From Pseudotabrizicola sp. (GTDB lineage: Bacteria > Pseudomonadota > Alphaproteobacteria > Rhodobacterales > Rhodobacteraceae), in contig NZ_JAUXOV010000070.1 in the NCBI RefSeq assembly GCF_030684215.1, positions 124,001 to 188,000 on the forward strand: a stretch of 64,000 bases of DNA. The letters run 5' to 3'. A program made the position numbers and the translations under genes. Shown here piece by piece: positions 1-8,482 of this stretch. Under the pieces are notes generated by a model. That model made no database searches. It was not told where the DNA came from and saw only the letters and a program-made list of their open reading frames with translations. Positions within the stretch are counted from its first letter, which is position 1; each line of letters opens with the position of its first letter.

Positions 1-40
1 TGGGGGGCTGTGACCCATCCGGGGGCCAAGGCTGAGAAGC

Positions 41-604
41 ATGTATACATGGACCAGTAGGCTGGTCCTGCTGATGGGGCTGGCGCTGAGCCAGCCCCTT
101 GTCAGCATGGCCGACGTGCCATTGCCAAAGACGGTCATGTTACGCGCGCAAGACCTGACTGTGCAGGGGGCAGCGGGCTATTGTCCTGATCCGGCGACAC
201 TGAAACAGACGGATGGCGCTGTGGCGGTGTTGTTGGGCAGGTGCAACGATCAGACCTCTATCGCGCCAGCGATCATCACCATTACCTTTGGCCGGGCCGG
301 AAGTGCTGCTGCCATGGCGGCGGGCGGGGCAGAGTTGGCTGCATTTTTCGCGACAGAGGCCGGGCGCAAATCCCTTAGTCGTCGTGGACGAGCGGCAGAT
401 GTGTCGGTGACCTCGGCGCGCAGTGTGGGAGATGTGTTCCTGTTCCGGGTGGCAGACCGGGGAGAAGGCACCTATTGGCGCGGCATGACGGCCCTGAAGG
501 GCCGCACGGTCAGCGTGAAGGTCTCGGGCCCTGATCTGGACGAGGCGACGAGCCGCAAGCTGGTCGAAGACACCGCAAAAGCGCTGCGTCGCGCCAATCG
601 CTGA
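41..604 (+). CDS. Putative secreted protein of unknown function
   Basis: The 187-residue product starts with a clear Sec signal peptide (charged TSR, then a hydrophobic run to about residue 22, with likely cleavage after SMA at residue 24), so it is probably periplasmic. Two cysteines (YCPD and LGRC, about residues 47 and 68) could form a disulfide. The C-terminal half is a basic, helix-prone domain with an EATSRKLVEDTAKALRRA helix at the end. I do not recognise the family; the layout resembles small conserved Rhodobacterales exported proteins. It is followed by a 146-nt gap before the next gene, so it may be a single transcription unit. Confidence 0.7.
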   Translation: MYTWTSRLVLLMGLALSQPLVSMADVPLPKTVMLRAQDLTVQGAAGYCPDPATLKQTDGAVAVLLGRCNDQTSIAPAIITITFGRAGSAAAMAAGGAELAAFFATEAGRKSLSRRGRAADVSVTSARSVGDVFLFRVADRGEGTYWRGMTALKGRTVSVKVSGPDLDEATSRKLVEDTAKALRRANR

Positions 605-750
605 GTGCCGGTTGCCGGGCTATTGTGATTGCACCCGTCGCCTCGCCTGCAAAGTGTGTGGAGTCTTAGGATTTTTCCGGCAATAAAGGGAATCGTTTCC
701 GCGCCGTCAACAATCGGCGCGGGTTACCGGGTAGAGTTGCGGAAAAGCAT

Positions 751-1524
751 ATGGCAGGCAGGTTTGACGCGTTTCTTGATCGGGTGTTGCAACGCCGGAT
801 GCAACGCCGTTGGGGCGCCGTGGCTGAACGTGCTGCCAGTTTGGATCTGGAGCAGCTCAGCACTTTGCGCGGACGCGCACGCGCGATCCGCCGTCAGTTG
901 GACCGGGTGATCCATGAGGCCGAGCATCGGCTGGCGTTGCCGGTGATCGGGTCCAACGCGATGCGCCGCCCGTTGGGCACGGACTGGTCATGGCGGCCAG
1001 CGCTGTGGCGGGGGCCTATTCCGGTGCCGGGTTTTTCCTCGGTGCCCGGCCGGGCGCTGGTTTGCGAGGGTGCGACGGTGTTTCACGATTGCCGCCGGAG
1101 TGAGTTGACCGTGCGCCAGATCCGCAACACACGGCAATCTGACCTTGCGCCCTTTGGCTTTCGGATGGACGTGTTCCGCTTTGACGGCTCGTTTCTGAGT
1201 CTGGTGCTGGATCTGCCGCCCGAGGCCGCGTCCGGGTTGAAGCTGCGCCATCTGATCCGGCTGGATGTGATCGTGGAAATGGAAAAACCGTTGGAGATTT
1301 TCGCGCGGCTGAACATCAAGCACGGGCCCAATGTCGAGCAGATTGTGCGTGAGTTGCCGCTTGGTGACGAGGAAGTGATGGTCGAATTCGACCTTGCCTA
1401 TACCAAGGTCAGTGAAAAGCGGGTGGAGCGTTTGTGGGTGGACCTGATCTTTGAAGGTCCGGAGATGAACCAGATCATCCTGCGCGATGTGACGTTCAGC
1501 CGTCGCCCCCGCGCTGAATTGTAA
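751..1524 (+). CDS. DUF6478 family protein
   Basis: The 257-residue product has no signal peptide or membrane segment. The N-terminal 60 residues are arginine-rich and helical (RVLQRRMQRRWGAVAERAA). The rest is beta-rich with conserved-looking stretches: GTDWSWRPALWRGP (about 79-92), FRMDVFRFDGSFLSLVLDLP (about 136-155) and VERLWVDLIFEGP near the end. This pattern matches my memory of the DUF6478 family found in Rhodobacterales; its function is unknown. The next gene begins within 25 nt, and the pair looks like one operon. ATG at 751 is the first sensible start. Confidence 0.7.
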   Translation: MAGRFDAFLDRVLQRRMQRRWGAVAERAASLDLEQLSTLRGRARAIRRQLDRVIHEAEHRLALPVIGSNAMRRPLGTDWSWRPALWRGPIPVPGFSSVPGRALVCEGATVFHDCRRSELTVRQIRNTRQSDLAPFGFRMDVFRFDGSFLSLVLDLPPEAASGLKLRHLIRLDVIVEMEKPLEIFARLNIKHGPNVEQIVRELPLGDEEVMVEFDLAYTKVSEKRVERLWVDLIFEGPEMNQIILRDVTFSRRPRAEL

Positions 1525-1547
1525 GCGTGGGCAAGTGTGAGGCAGAG

Positions 1548-1922
1548 ATGATCGAAAAGCGATTGACCAAGACCCGTATCCGCGCCGGCATCTGGGAGGG
1601 TGTGCTGAGCGGTGGGGACACGTTGCCCGCGCTTGAGGTGCTGTTGCTGGAGACCCCGTTGCCCGGCGTGAGCGTTGAGCCCGTTGCGGGCCGCGCCGGG
1701 GAATGGGCGGTGCGCGTGCCCATTCCGTCTGCGGTGCTGACAGACGGGGTGCAGACCTTCCTGATCCGCGAGATCGGTAGCACGGAGACTTTGGCACATT
1801 TCACAATCATCACCGGCGTGGTGCTGGAAGACGACCTGCGGGCCGAAGTGGATTTGCTGCGGCAGGAGTTGGACATGCTGAAACGTGCGTTCCGGCGGCA
1901 TTGTCTGGAAACCATGGACTGA
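1548..1922 (+). CDS. Hypothetical protein downstream of DUF6478 gene
   Basis: A short acidic protein (124 residues from ATG 1548). A GTG at 1527 in the same frame is also possible, but the ATG is preceded by a purine-rich GAGGCAGAG stretch. The sequence begins MIEKRLTKTRIRAGIWEG, has a beta-strand-rich centre (TLPALEVLLLETPLPG) and ends in a leucine-rich amphipathic helix (RAEVDLLRQELDMLKRAFR) that could be a coiled coil. I do not know the family. It sits only 23 nt after the DUF6478 gene, so the two are probably co-transcribed and may work together. Confidence 0.6.
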   Translation: MIEKRLTKTRIRAGIWEGVLSGGDTLPALEVLLLETPLPGVSVEPVAGRAGEWAVRVPIPSAVLTDGVQTFLIREIGSTETLAHFTIITGVVLEDDLRAEVDLLRQELDMLKRAFRRHCLETMD

Positions 1923-2009
1923 GCCCGTGACAGGCGTGATCTGACGGAGCGGGCGTTCCGCCCGCGCGCGGTATGTCGGGCCGCAGCTTGCGCCGCGATC
2001 CCTCCGGCG

Positions 2010-2078
2010 GGGGGGCGTTGCCCCCCGTCGCGCGAAGGGCGCGACTCCCCCCCAGGATATTTGTGAACAGGTAAATGA
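2010..2078 (+). repeat. Intergenic REP-like repeat, class B copy 1
   Basis: A G/C hairpin (GGGGGGC at 2010-2016, loop GTT, GCCCCCC at 2020-2026) and further GC-rich palindromic sequence lead into GGATATTTGTGAACAGG and AAATGA (2055-2078). A near-identical tail (GGATATTTGGGAACAGG, AAATGA) recurs at 63163-63185 after another GC hairpin. The same tail at two distant intergenic sites marks a dispersed repeat family, probably a REP-type element that may also act as a terminator for the gene ending at 1922. Confidence 0.6.
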
Positions 2079-2141
2079 GAGCGGGTTGTGGTTACGCTGG
2101 GTTTCTGAAAGCTTGCAGGGGACTGTGGCGAAAGGGCGACG

Positions 2142-3074
2142 ATGCTGCCGATCCTTCTGAAAACCCTGCCGTTCTTTGCTCTGATCGGGTTAGGCTATCT
2201 GGCTGGGCGCACACGGTTCTTCAGCGCCGAGGCGACGGCGGCGCTGACAAAGTTTGTGTTTTATTTTGCGCTGTCGGCGATGCTGTTCGGCTTTGCAGCC
2301 AACCTGTCGCTGGGGGAGATTTTCAACTGGACCTTCGTCTTTGCCTATCTGTCCGCTTCGGTCGTGGTGTATCTGCTGGCAACGGGTGTGGCGCTTTGGC
2401 GCGGCGTGTCGGTTGAGGAAGCTGCGGTTGAGGCGCAATGCGCGGTGATCGGCAATGTGGGCTTTCTGGGCGTGCCGATGCTGGTCTTGCTGCTGGGGGC
2501 TGCGGCGGCGGGGCCGGTTCTGTTGGTGCTGGCGGTGGATCTGATCGTGTTTTCGAGTGTGATCACGCTGGTGATCACCGCGCGGCGCGAGGGGCGGATG
2601 AGCCTTGGCATTTTCCGGGTGCTGGCGCTGGGCCTGTTGAAGAACCCGATGATTGTGTCAATTGTGCTGGGGCTGTCATGGGGGGCCACGGGCTGGGTGG
2701 TGCCGGGGCCGGTCAATGAGTTCATGACCACGCTTGGGGCTGCGGCCACGCCGGGGGCGCTGTTTGCGATTGGTGCATCGCTGGCGGGGCGCAGTGCTGA
2801 GCGGGTGCAGGTTGCGGCGTGGCTGGCGGCGGCCAAGCTGGTGCTGCATCCGGCGGCGGTGGCTGTGGCGGCTCTGGTGATTTTTCCGGTGGAGCGGTAT
2901 GCGGCAGGCGTGATGATTGCGGCCGCCGCCCTGCCGGTGGCGGGCAACGTGTATATTCTGGCTGCGCATTTCGGCGTGGCCCCGCAACGGGTTTCGACGG
3001 CGATCCTTTTGTCTACCGCGGCTTCGGTGCTGACGGTGACGGCGGTGATTGCCTTGGTGAATGGAGGGACGTGA
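2142..3074 (+). CDS. AEC family (auxin efflux carrier-type) transporter
   Basis: The 310-residue integral membrane protein has about ten hydrophobic segments. The two five-helix halves are separated by a polar loop near residues 145-160 (TARREGRMSLG). Typical AEC features are PILLKTLPFFALIGLGYLAG at the start, NVGFLGVPM (about 104-112) and a C-terminal LPVAGNVYILAAHFG helix with the conserved Asn. Such carriers export small carboxylates or other anions; the substrate cannot be read from sequence. The ATG has a good AAAGGGCG ribosome site. The stop overlaps the next gene's ATG (TGATG), so it is translationally coupled to fghA. Confidence 0.85.
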   Translation: MLPILLKTLPFFALIGLGYLAGRTRFFSAEATAALTKFVFYFALSAMLFGFAANLSLGEIFNWTFVFAYLSASVVVYLLATGVALWRGVSVEEAAVEAQCAVIGNVGFLGVPMLVLLLGAAAAGPVLLVLAVDLIVFSSVITLVITARREGRMSLGIFRVLALGLLKNPMIVSIVLGLSWGATGWVVPGPVNEFMTTLGAAATPGALFAIGASLAGRSAERVQVAAWLAAAKLVLHPAAVAVAALVIFPVERYAAGVMIAAAALPVAGNVYILAAHFGVAPQRVSTAILLSTAASVLTVTAVIALVNGGT

Positions 3075-3904
3075 TGAAGACGGTATCTGAGAACAGGGCG
3101 TTTGGTGGCGTGCAGGGGGTGTATTCGCATGCCTCTGCCGCGACTGGCACCGAGATGACTTTTGGCCTGTTCCTGCCCGAGGGGGCCGAGGATGGGCCGG
3201 TGCCGTTGGTCTGGTTCCTGTCGGGGCTGACCTGCACGCATGAGAATGCGATGGTGAAGTCGAACGCACAGCGCTGGGCGGCGGAGGCCGGGGTGGGGGT
3301 GGTGTTTCCCGACACCTCACCGCGTGGGGACGGGGTAGCGAATGATGCCGCTTTTGATCTGGGGCAGGGGGCGGGGTTTTATGTGAACGCTACGCAGAAA
3401 CCCTGGGCGCCGCATTTTCGGATGTGGGATTATGTGACGGATGAGTTGCCGCGGTTGTTGTTCAGCGCCTTTCCGCTGGCTGAGGAGGCGCAGGCGATCA
3501 CCGGGCATTCGATGGGCGGGCATGGGGCGCTTACCATTGCGATGAGCTTTCCGGGGCGGTTCAAGTCGGTGTCGGCCTTTGCGCCGATCTGTCATCCCAC
3601 GGCGGGCGACTGGGGGCGCAAGCAGTTTGCGGCCTATCTGGGCCGCGATGAGGCCACCTGGGCCGGGCATGATGCCACGCTGTTGATGCGCAAGCGCGGG
3701 TTTGACGGGCCGATTCTGGTGGATCAGGGCACGTCGGACCAGTTCATTGATCTGCTGAAGCCCGAGGCATTGGCCGAGGCGATGGCGGCGCGGCGGCAGG
3801 GTGGGGCGGTGCGGCTGCAAAAGGGCTATGATCACAGCTACTTCTTCGTCTCGACCTTTATGGAGGAGCATATCGGGTTTCATGCCAAGGCGCTTTATGG
3901 CTGA
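3074..3904 (+). CDS. fghA: S-formylglutathione hydrolase
   Basis: This 276-residue esterase-D-type alpha/beta hydrolase splits S-formylglutathione to glutathione and formate, the second step of glutathione-dependent formaldehyde detoxification. The nucleophile elbow GHSMGG is at about residues 145-150. The acid Asp lies in DQGTSDQF and the catalytic His in KGYDHSYFF near the C-terminus. The oxyanion region reads LSGLTCTHEN, and length matches the family. ATG 3074 overlaps the stop of the AEC gene. No glutathione-dependent formaldehyde dehydrogenase gene is next to it in this window. Confidence 0.93.
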   Translation: MKTVSENRAFGGVQGVYSHASAATGTEMTFGLFLPEGAEDGPVPLVWFLSGLTCTHENAMVKSNAQRWAAEAGVGVVFPDTSPRGDGVANDAAFDLGQGAGFYVNATQKPWAPHFRMWDYVTDELPRLLFSAFPLAEEAQAITGHSMGGHGALTIAMSFPGRFKSVSAFAPICHPTAGDWGRKQFAAYLGRDEATWAGHDATLLMRKRGFDGPILVDQGTSDQFIDLLKPEALAEAMAARRQGGAVRLQKGYDHSYFFVSTFMEEHIGFHAKALYG

Positions 3905-3910
3905 TCAGCG

Positions 3911-4372
3911 ATGACGCGGTTGTTCATTGATGCCGATGCCTGTCCGGTGAAGGCCGAGGCAGAGCGGGTGGCCACGCGGCATGGCGTGAAAATGCTGGTG
4001 GTGTCGAATGGTGGCATCCGGCCTTCGCCCAATCCTTTGGTGGAGAGTGTGTTCGTGGCCGCCGGCCCGGATGAGGCCGACAAGTGGATTGCCGACTCTT
4101 GTGGTCCCGGTGATGTGGTGGTGACGGGCGATATCCCTTTGGCGGCGAAATGTGTGGCTGCGGGGGCGCGGGTGCTCAAGCACAACGGCGAGGAATTGGG
4201 GACTGCCAATATCGGCATGGCACTGGCCACCCGCGATCTGATGCAGGATCTGCGCAGCGCAGATCCGTTCCGGCAGGGCGGCGGGCGGCCGTTTTCCAAG
4301 GCGGACAGGTCGCGGTTTCTGGATGTGCTGGACCGCGCGCTGCGGGCGGCGAAGGCACAGAGCGGGGGTTGA
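3911..4372 (+). CDS. YaiI/YqxD family protein (DUF188)
   Basis: The 153-residue product has the family hallmarks: N-terminal [16 protein letters not shown], the central [14 protein letters not shown], and [20 protein letters not shown] with [12 protein letters not shown], ending in [17 protein letters not shown]. The DUF188 family has a PIN-like nuclease fold with conserved acidic residues (here Asp7, Asp9 and the Asp of TGDIP). The cellular role is not established. It starts 6 nt after fghA and lies in the same + strand run. Confidence 0.9.
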   Translation: MTRLFIDADACPVKAEAERVATRHGVKMLVVSNGGIRPSPNPLVESVFVAAGPDEADKWIADSCGPGDVVVTGDIPLAAKCVAAGARVLKHNGEELGTANIGMALATRDLMQDLRSADPFRQGGGRPFSKADRSRFLDVLDRALRAAKAQSGG

Positions 4373-4426
4373 AACTCTGGTTCGGGCAGAGCTCTATGGC
4401 CATGACGGATAGACCAAAGGTGTGCG

Positions 4427-5053
4427 ATGACACGACCCGAAGCAGTGGTTTTCGATATCGGCAATGTGCTGATGCACTGGAACCCTGAGGGGTTTTACGA
4501 CAGGCGGCTGGGTGAGGCCGGACGGCGACGGCTGTTTGCCGAGACGGGCATCGAGGAGATGAACGTGGCGGTTGATGCGGGTGCGCCCTTTCGCGCGACG
4601 GTCGAGGCGCATGCGGCGGCCCATCCCGATTGGGCCGAGGATATTCTGTGCTGGTATCACAACTGGATCGAGATGGCGGCTCCGCGCATTGAGGGGTCAA
4701 TCGCGTTGTTGCGGGCATTGCGCGCCAAGGGGATTCCGGTGCTGGCCCTGACCAATTTTGGCGACGACAGCTTTGCCTATGCCCAAAGTCAGTATGATTT
4801 CCTGAACGAGTTTGACCGCGCCTTTGTGTCGGGGCGGATGGGGGTGATCAAGCCGGATGCCGAGATCTACCGGCAGTTGGAAGACGCGACCGGGATCACG
4901 CCTGACAGGTTGATCTTTACCGATGACAAGGTGGAAAACATTGATGCGGCGGCGGCGCGGGGCTGGCGGGTGCATCTGTTTGTCGGCTGGCAGGCTTGGG
5001 CTGCGCGGCTGGTCGATGAGGGATTGCTGACGCAAGCAGAGGCGGGGTTATGA
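4427..5053 (+). CDS. HAD-superfamily hydrolase (YihX-like)
   Basis: A 208-residue haloacid-dehalogenase-fold phosphatase. Motif I is VVFDIGNVL near the start (nucleophile Asp10, with Gly where many members have a second Asp, as in YihX-type sugar phosphatases). Motif II is LALTNFG (about 106-112), motif III GVIKPDAEIYRQ (Lys), and motif IV FTDDKVENIDAAAARGW. The cap inserts after motif I. The substrate is probably a small phosphate ester. AAAGG precedes the ATG, and the stop overlaps the start of the next gene (ATGA). Confidence 0.85.
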   Translation: MTRPEAVVFDIGNVLMHWNPEGFYDRRLGEAGRRRLFAETGIEEMNVAVDAGAPFRATVEAHAAAHPDWAEDILCWYHNWIEMAAPRIEGSIALLRALRAKGIPVLALTNFGDDSFAYAQSQYDFLNEFDRAFVSGRMGVIKPDAEIYRQLEDATGITPDRLIFTDDKVENIDAAAARGWRVHLFVGWQAWAARLVDEGLLTQAEAGL

Positions 5054-5949
5054 CAGTGCAGATCATCGGGCAAGAGGTGGAGCCGCGGTTGACATGGGAC
5101 GGTCTGACCGCCGCGCTGGAGGCCGGGCATCGGCGGCCAAGGGCCGAGATCCGCGATATGGTGTTGTATCGTGGCGGCGATACGCTGCTGAACCGGGCTG
5201 CGTGGATTGACGGCCTTGGACAGTTGGTCAAGGTGGCAACCGTGTTTCCGGGCAATGGCGGTCATGGATTGCCGTCTGTGAACGGGGCGGTCACGCTGTA
5301 TGACGATCAGACCGGGGTGCTGACCGCACTGGTGGATTTTCATCTGGTGACCAAGTGGAAGACGGCCGGTGACAGTCTTTTGTCGGCCAAGCGGCTGGCG
5401 CGCAAGGACTCGCGCCGGATTTTGCTGGTGGGCGCGGGCACTGTGGCGCGGTCGATGATCAGCGCCTATTCCAGCCTGTTTGCGCAGGCCGAGTTCACAG
5501 TCTGGAGCAGGAACCGCGCCACGGCGCAGGCGATGGGTCATTCCGTGGCCGATGATCTGGAAACCGCAGTGCGCGCGGCCGATATCATCTGCACCGCTAC
5601 CATGTCACGTGAGCCGCTGGTGATGGGGGCCTGGTTGCAACCGGGGCAGCATCTGGACCTGATTGGCGCCTACACGCCCGCTATGCGTGAGGTGGACGAC
5701 GAGGCGATGGCGCGCGCTCGGGTGTTTGTTGACAGCCGTGCCACGACGATTGGCCATATTGGCGAAGTGATTGAGCCGATCAAAAGCGGCGCGATATCAG
5801 AGGCAGATGTGATTGCCGATTTCTACGACGATCCGACAAGCTATGTGCGGCGCTCGGCGGATGACATTACGATCGCCAAGAATGGCGGTGGGGCGCATCT
5901 TGATCTGATGACCGCAGATTATATCTCGCGGGTGGCGAACGCAGGTTAG
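5050..5949 (+). CDS. Ornithine cyclodeaminase / mu-crystallin family protein
   Basis: The 299-residue product is an NAD(P)-binding enzyme of the OCD/mu-crystallin fold, whose members interconvert cyclic imino acids, ornithine or related amino acids. Seen are RAEIRDMVLYRGGDTLLNR (substrate side), HLVTKWKTAGDSLLSAKRLAR, the Rossmann motif LLVGAGTVARSMI (about 126-138) and IGAYTPAMREVDDEAM. The usual catalytic Asp region is represented by the last motif. The 4-nt overlap with the HAD gene indicates coupling. Substrate is not assignable from sequence alone. Confidence 0.85.
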   Translation: MTVQIIGQEVEPRLTWDGLTAALEAGHRRPRAEIRDMVLYRGGDTLLNRAAWIDGLGQLVKVATVFPGNGGHGLPSVNGAVTLYDDQTGVLTALVDFHLVTKWKTAGDSLLSAKRLARKDSRRILLVGAGTVARSMISAYSSLFAQAEFTVWSRNRATAQAMGHSVADDLETAVRAADIICTATMSREPLVMGAWLQPGQHLDLIGAYTPAMREVDDEAMARARVFVDSRATTIGHIGEVIEPIKSGAISEADVIADFYDDPTSYVRRSADDITIAKNGGGAHLDLMTADYISRVANAG

Positions 5950-5994
5950 CGGGGGCCAGACTTTGCGGGGGCCAGTCTTTGCGGGGGCAGACTT
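5949..5994. repeat. Three tandem copies of a 16-nt G-rich unit
   Basis: Units GCGGGGGCCAGACTTT (5949-5964), GCGGGGGCCAGTCTTT (5965-5980) and a shortened GCGGGGGCAGACTT (5981-5994) follow head to tail. The first begins on the last base of the preceding gene's TAG stop. They contain no gene and probably arose by slippage. Confidence 0.7.
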
Positions 5995-6014
5995 GATTGA
6001 CCGCGGGTTCGAAA

Positions 6015-6079
6015 GGGGTAGGGCGGGGTTCACCCCGCCTTGCCTGCCACAAAAGGCGGGGTGAACCCCGCCCTACCCC
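6015..6079. repeat. 27-bp perfect inverted repeat (REP/BIME-like hairpin)
   Basis: The left arm 6015-6041 is the exact reverse complement of 6053-6079, with an 11-nt loop. Each arm also contains its own small hairpin (GGCGGGG, TTCA, CCCCGCC), so the element looks like two inverted REP units. It lies between the OCD-like gene (stop 5949) and lolA (start 6184). There is no T-run, so it is not a classical terminator, though a stem this stable would stall polymerase or protect mRNA ends. Confidence 0.85.
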
Positions 6080-6183
6080 ATCCGAATGGCCGAAAGACAT
6101 GTGACATCACAGGATCGGCAAAACCCCGCAATGTTTGTGCATTGCAGGATGCAAGACCGACTTGGCGCCATTATATTGCAATT

Positions 6184-6786
6184 ATGAACCGTAGAACCGC
6201 CATATTGGCCCCGCTCGCCCTTTTCGCGCTTGGCGCCCCGGCTTTCGCCGCCCGGATCTCGCTGGCCGATCTTTCTGCCTATCTGAACGGTCTGACGACT
6301 GTGCAGGCTGATTTTACGCAAGTGAACAGCAATGGCACCATTGCTACCGGAAAGCTGTTTATCCGTCGGCCGGGCCGTATCCGGTTCGAATATGCGCCGC
6401 CGGATCGCTCTTTGGTGATGGCGGGGGGCAGTCAGGTGGCGATATTCGACCCCAAGTCGAACCAGCCGCCCGAGCAATACCCGCTGGCCCGCACGCCGCT
6501 GAACCTTATTCTGGCGGCGAATGTCAACCTTGGCCGGTCGGGCATGGTAGTGGCGCACCGCGAGGTGGAAAACACCACGCGCGTGGTGGCGCAGGACCCG
6601 CAGAACCCCGGTTACGGCACGATCGAACTGGTGTTCACCGCCGGCCCGGTCGAGTTGCGTCAGTGGATCATCACCGATGATGTCGGGACCAAGACAACGG
6701 TGATTTTGGGTGAGATGAGCAAGGGCGGGTCAATTCCGGCCTCACATTTCGACATCACCGCCGAAACGCGCAAACGCAACCTGTAA
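6184..6786 (+). CDS. lolA: Outer-membrane lipoprotein carrier protein LolA
   Basis: This 200-residue periplasmic chaperone ferries lipoproteins from the LolCDE transporter to the outer membrane. ATG 6184 gives a proper signal peptide (MNRRTAILAPLALFALGAPAFA, cut after residue 22). The mature part starts with ISLADLSAYLNGLTTVQADFTQ, the typical LolA opening, followed by GKLFIRRPGRIRFEYAPPD and a C-terminal domain ending GGSIPASHFDI. A start farther upstream in frame would run through the hairpin repeat and is unlikely. It stands alone here, preceded by 235 nt of repeat-rich non-coding DNA. Confidence 0.88.
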   Translation: MNRRTAILAPLALFALGAPAFAARISLADLSAYLNGLTTVQADFTQVNSNGTIATGKLFIRRPGRIRFEYAPPDRSLVMAGGSQVAIFDPKSNQPPEQYPLARTPLNLILAANVNLGRSGMVVAHREVENTTRVVAQDPQNPGYGTIELVFTAGPVELRQWIITDDVGTKTTVILGEMSKGGSIPASHFDITAETRKRNL

Positions 6787-6847
6787 ACGGCTGCGCCTGA
6801 CGCGTATCGGCGGGCTGTGTCACGCACCACACTGCGGCGCGGGTCGA

Positions 6848-7438
6848 TCAGATCCGCCCGCAGGATGCGAGTTGTTGGGCATACATGCCGGACCGCCGTT
6901 CCACACGGGCGGCCACATCCACCAGCCAGGGTTTTGCCAGATAGCTTTGACGGGCATAGCCGGTGCGGCCTTCGTGATAGGCAAGATACTGGTTCTGGGC
7001 GTCGGTCTTTGAGATACCGAGGCGCTTTTGGGTCTGGTCCATATACCAGCCCATGAAATCGGTGGCGTCAGAGATTCGGTCACGGCGCGCACCGCCGCGG
7101 TTCTGCTCTTTCTGGTATTCCTCCCAAGTGCCATCCAGAGCCTGAGAATAGCCATAGGCCGAAGATTGCCGCCCCATCGGAATGATCCCCAGCGCAAACT
7201 GGTGCGGGGTTTGGGCATTGCCGATGAATTTCGATTCCTGATGGATCGTGGCCATCTGAACATGAATGGGCACACCCCATCTGCGTTCAGTTGCCTGCAT
7301 GGCACGGAAATATTGTGGACGCTCACGCACAATGGCGCAGGCGTTTTCCAAATCACGGGGCGCCGAAAATTGACTGCTTCCACCGCCACAGGCAGCCAGC
7401 AACAGCAACAACATCGACGCACGGAGAAGTCTGCTCAT
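6848..7438 (-). CDS. Lytic transglycosylase-like lipoprotein
   Basis: From ATG 7438 the 196-residue product has a lipoprotein signal (MSRLLRASMLLLLLAACGGG, lipobox LAAC, Cys17). A lysozyme-like SLT domain follows: HQESKF supplies the probable catalytic Glu, then SAYGYSQALDGTWEEYQ, the metal/substrate-side region RISDATDFMGWYM and LAYHEGRTGYARQSY near the end. It probably cleaves peptidoglycan glycan strands at the outer membrane. Length and motifs match small membrane-bound transglycosylase-domain proteins of Rhodobacterales. It follows the second AEC transporter on the same strand after 78 nt. Confidence 0.85.
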   Translation of the reverse strand: MSRLLRASMLLLLLAACGGGSSQFSAPRDLENACAIVRERPQYFRAMQATERRWGVPIHVQMATIHQESKFIGNAQTPHQFALGIIPMGRQSSAYGYSQALDGTWEEYQKEQNRGGARRDRISDATDFMGWYMDQTQKRLGISKTDAQNQYLAYHEGRTGYARQSYLAKPWLVDVAARVERRSGMYAQQLASCGRI

Positions 7439-7516
7439 CTGCCCCTCGCACGTTTTTCTTATTAACGGCCACAGTAGGGCAAAAACGCTGCGGGGGAAAT
7501 GGGGCACAATGCCCCG

Positions 7517-8428
7517 TCATAACAGAAATCCGAGAGTTATCGGCAAAGTGATGACCGCAAGCAGGGTGGAGGCAATGACAAGCCCCGCCACCGCATCGGC
7601 ATCGGCCCCGTATTTCTCGGCCAGCATATAGGACGTGACCGCGACCGGGGTGCTGATCTGTACCACAAGAACAGCAAAGGCCACCGGGTCCAGCGCAAAG
7701 AACCGGCCGATGGCCACCGCCACCGCCACGGTCAGCCCGCCGCGCATCACGGACAGCCAGACCGCGCGCCCCAGCCGCCCCGGTGTCAGCCGCGCAACCG
7801 CCACACCCAAGGTTATCAGCATCATCGGAATGGCAATCTGACCCAGCAGGGTCAGCGAGTTTGTCAGCCAGACCGGCGTTTGCCAGCCCTGCCACAAGAA
7901 CAGCGCGCCCAGCAGGGTCGCCGCCATCGCCGGCTCACGGATGACCCGCAGCACTGACCCGCCGCCCGACACCAGCCAGATGCCGAAGGTAAAACTCCAG
8001 ACCATCATTACTGCGAAGATGACAACGGCATAGCCGAGGCCCGCCTCGCCAAAGGCAAACAGCGCCAGTGGCAGGCCGACATTGCCGGTGTTGCCAAAGA
8101 TCAGCGGTGCCAGATAGGTGCGCCGATCAAACCCCAACACCTTTACCACGCCCCACAAGATCAGCGTCAGCGCACCGTAGGCGGCAATCGCGGCCAATGT
8201 CACGGCGGTCAGCGCGCCTGGGTCCAGTTCGGTTTTCATCAGCGCGGTAAAGATCAGCGCGGGCACCGACAGGGTCATCGACAGGCGGGTAATGAACTCC
8301 ATCCGGTATTCGTGGCCAGTCCGAACCCACAGGTAGCCGATGGCCCCAAGCAGACCGACCGGGGCCACGATTTCCAGCACTGTCAGGATAAGGACCACAG
8401 TTTGTTTCCCCAAATCAACGCCTGTCAT
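7517..8428 (-). CDS. AEC family transporter (second copy)
   Basis: The 303-residue membrane protein has about ten predicted segments. It carries the AEC signatures GNTGNVGLPLALFAFGEAGLGYAV (conserved NxGxxGxP, about residues 111-120) and a C-terminal VAVTSYMLAEKYGADADAVAG helix. It is only distantly similar to the copy at 2142-3074: the N-terminus, loop and C-terminus differ, so this is not a recent duplication. Probable substrates are small organic anions. Transcribed leftwards and divergent from hspQ. Confidence 0.85.
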   Translation of the reverse strand: MTGVDLGKQTVVLILTVLEIVAPVGLLGAIGYLWVRTGHEYRMEFITRLSMTLSVPALIFTALMKTELDPGALTAVTLAAIAAYGALTLILWGVVKVLGFDRRTYLAPLIFGNTGNVGLPLALFAFGEAGLGYAVVIFAVMMVWSFTFGIWLVSGGGSVLRVIREPAMAATLLGALFLWQGWQTPVWLTNSLTLLGQIAIPMMLITLGVAVARLTPGRLGRAVWLSVMRGGLTVAVAVAIGRFFALDPVAFAVLVVQISTPVAVTSYMLAEKYGADADAVAGLVIASTLLAVITLPITLGFLL

Positions 8429-8482
8429 GTGGACAAGACACTGCCATCGGGATTAATAACCATCATCAGGGGATGCAATGTG

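Noticed and set aside
2345-3241. 298-codon minus-strand frame across the AEC gene and fghA
   Set aside because: Antisense shadow of two strong calls.
5949-5994. CRISPR-like array
   Set aside because: Three 16-nt units are directly adjacent with no spacers and no cas genes are in the window.
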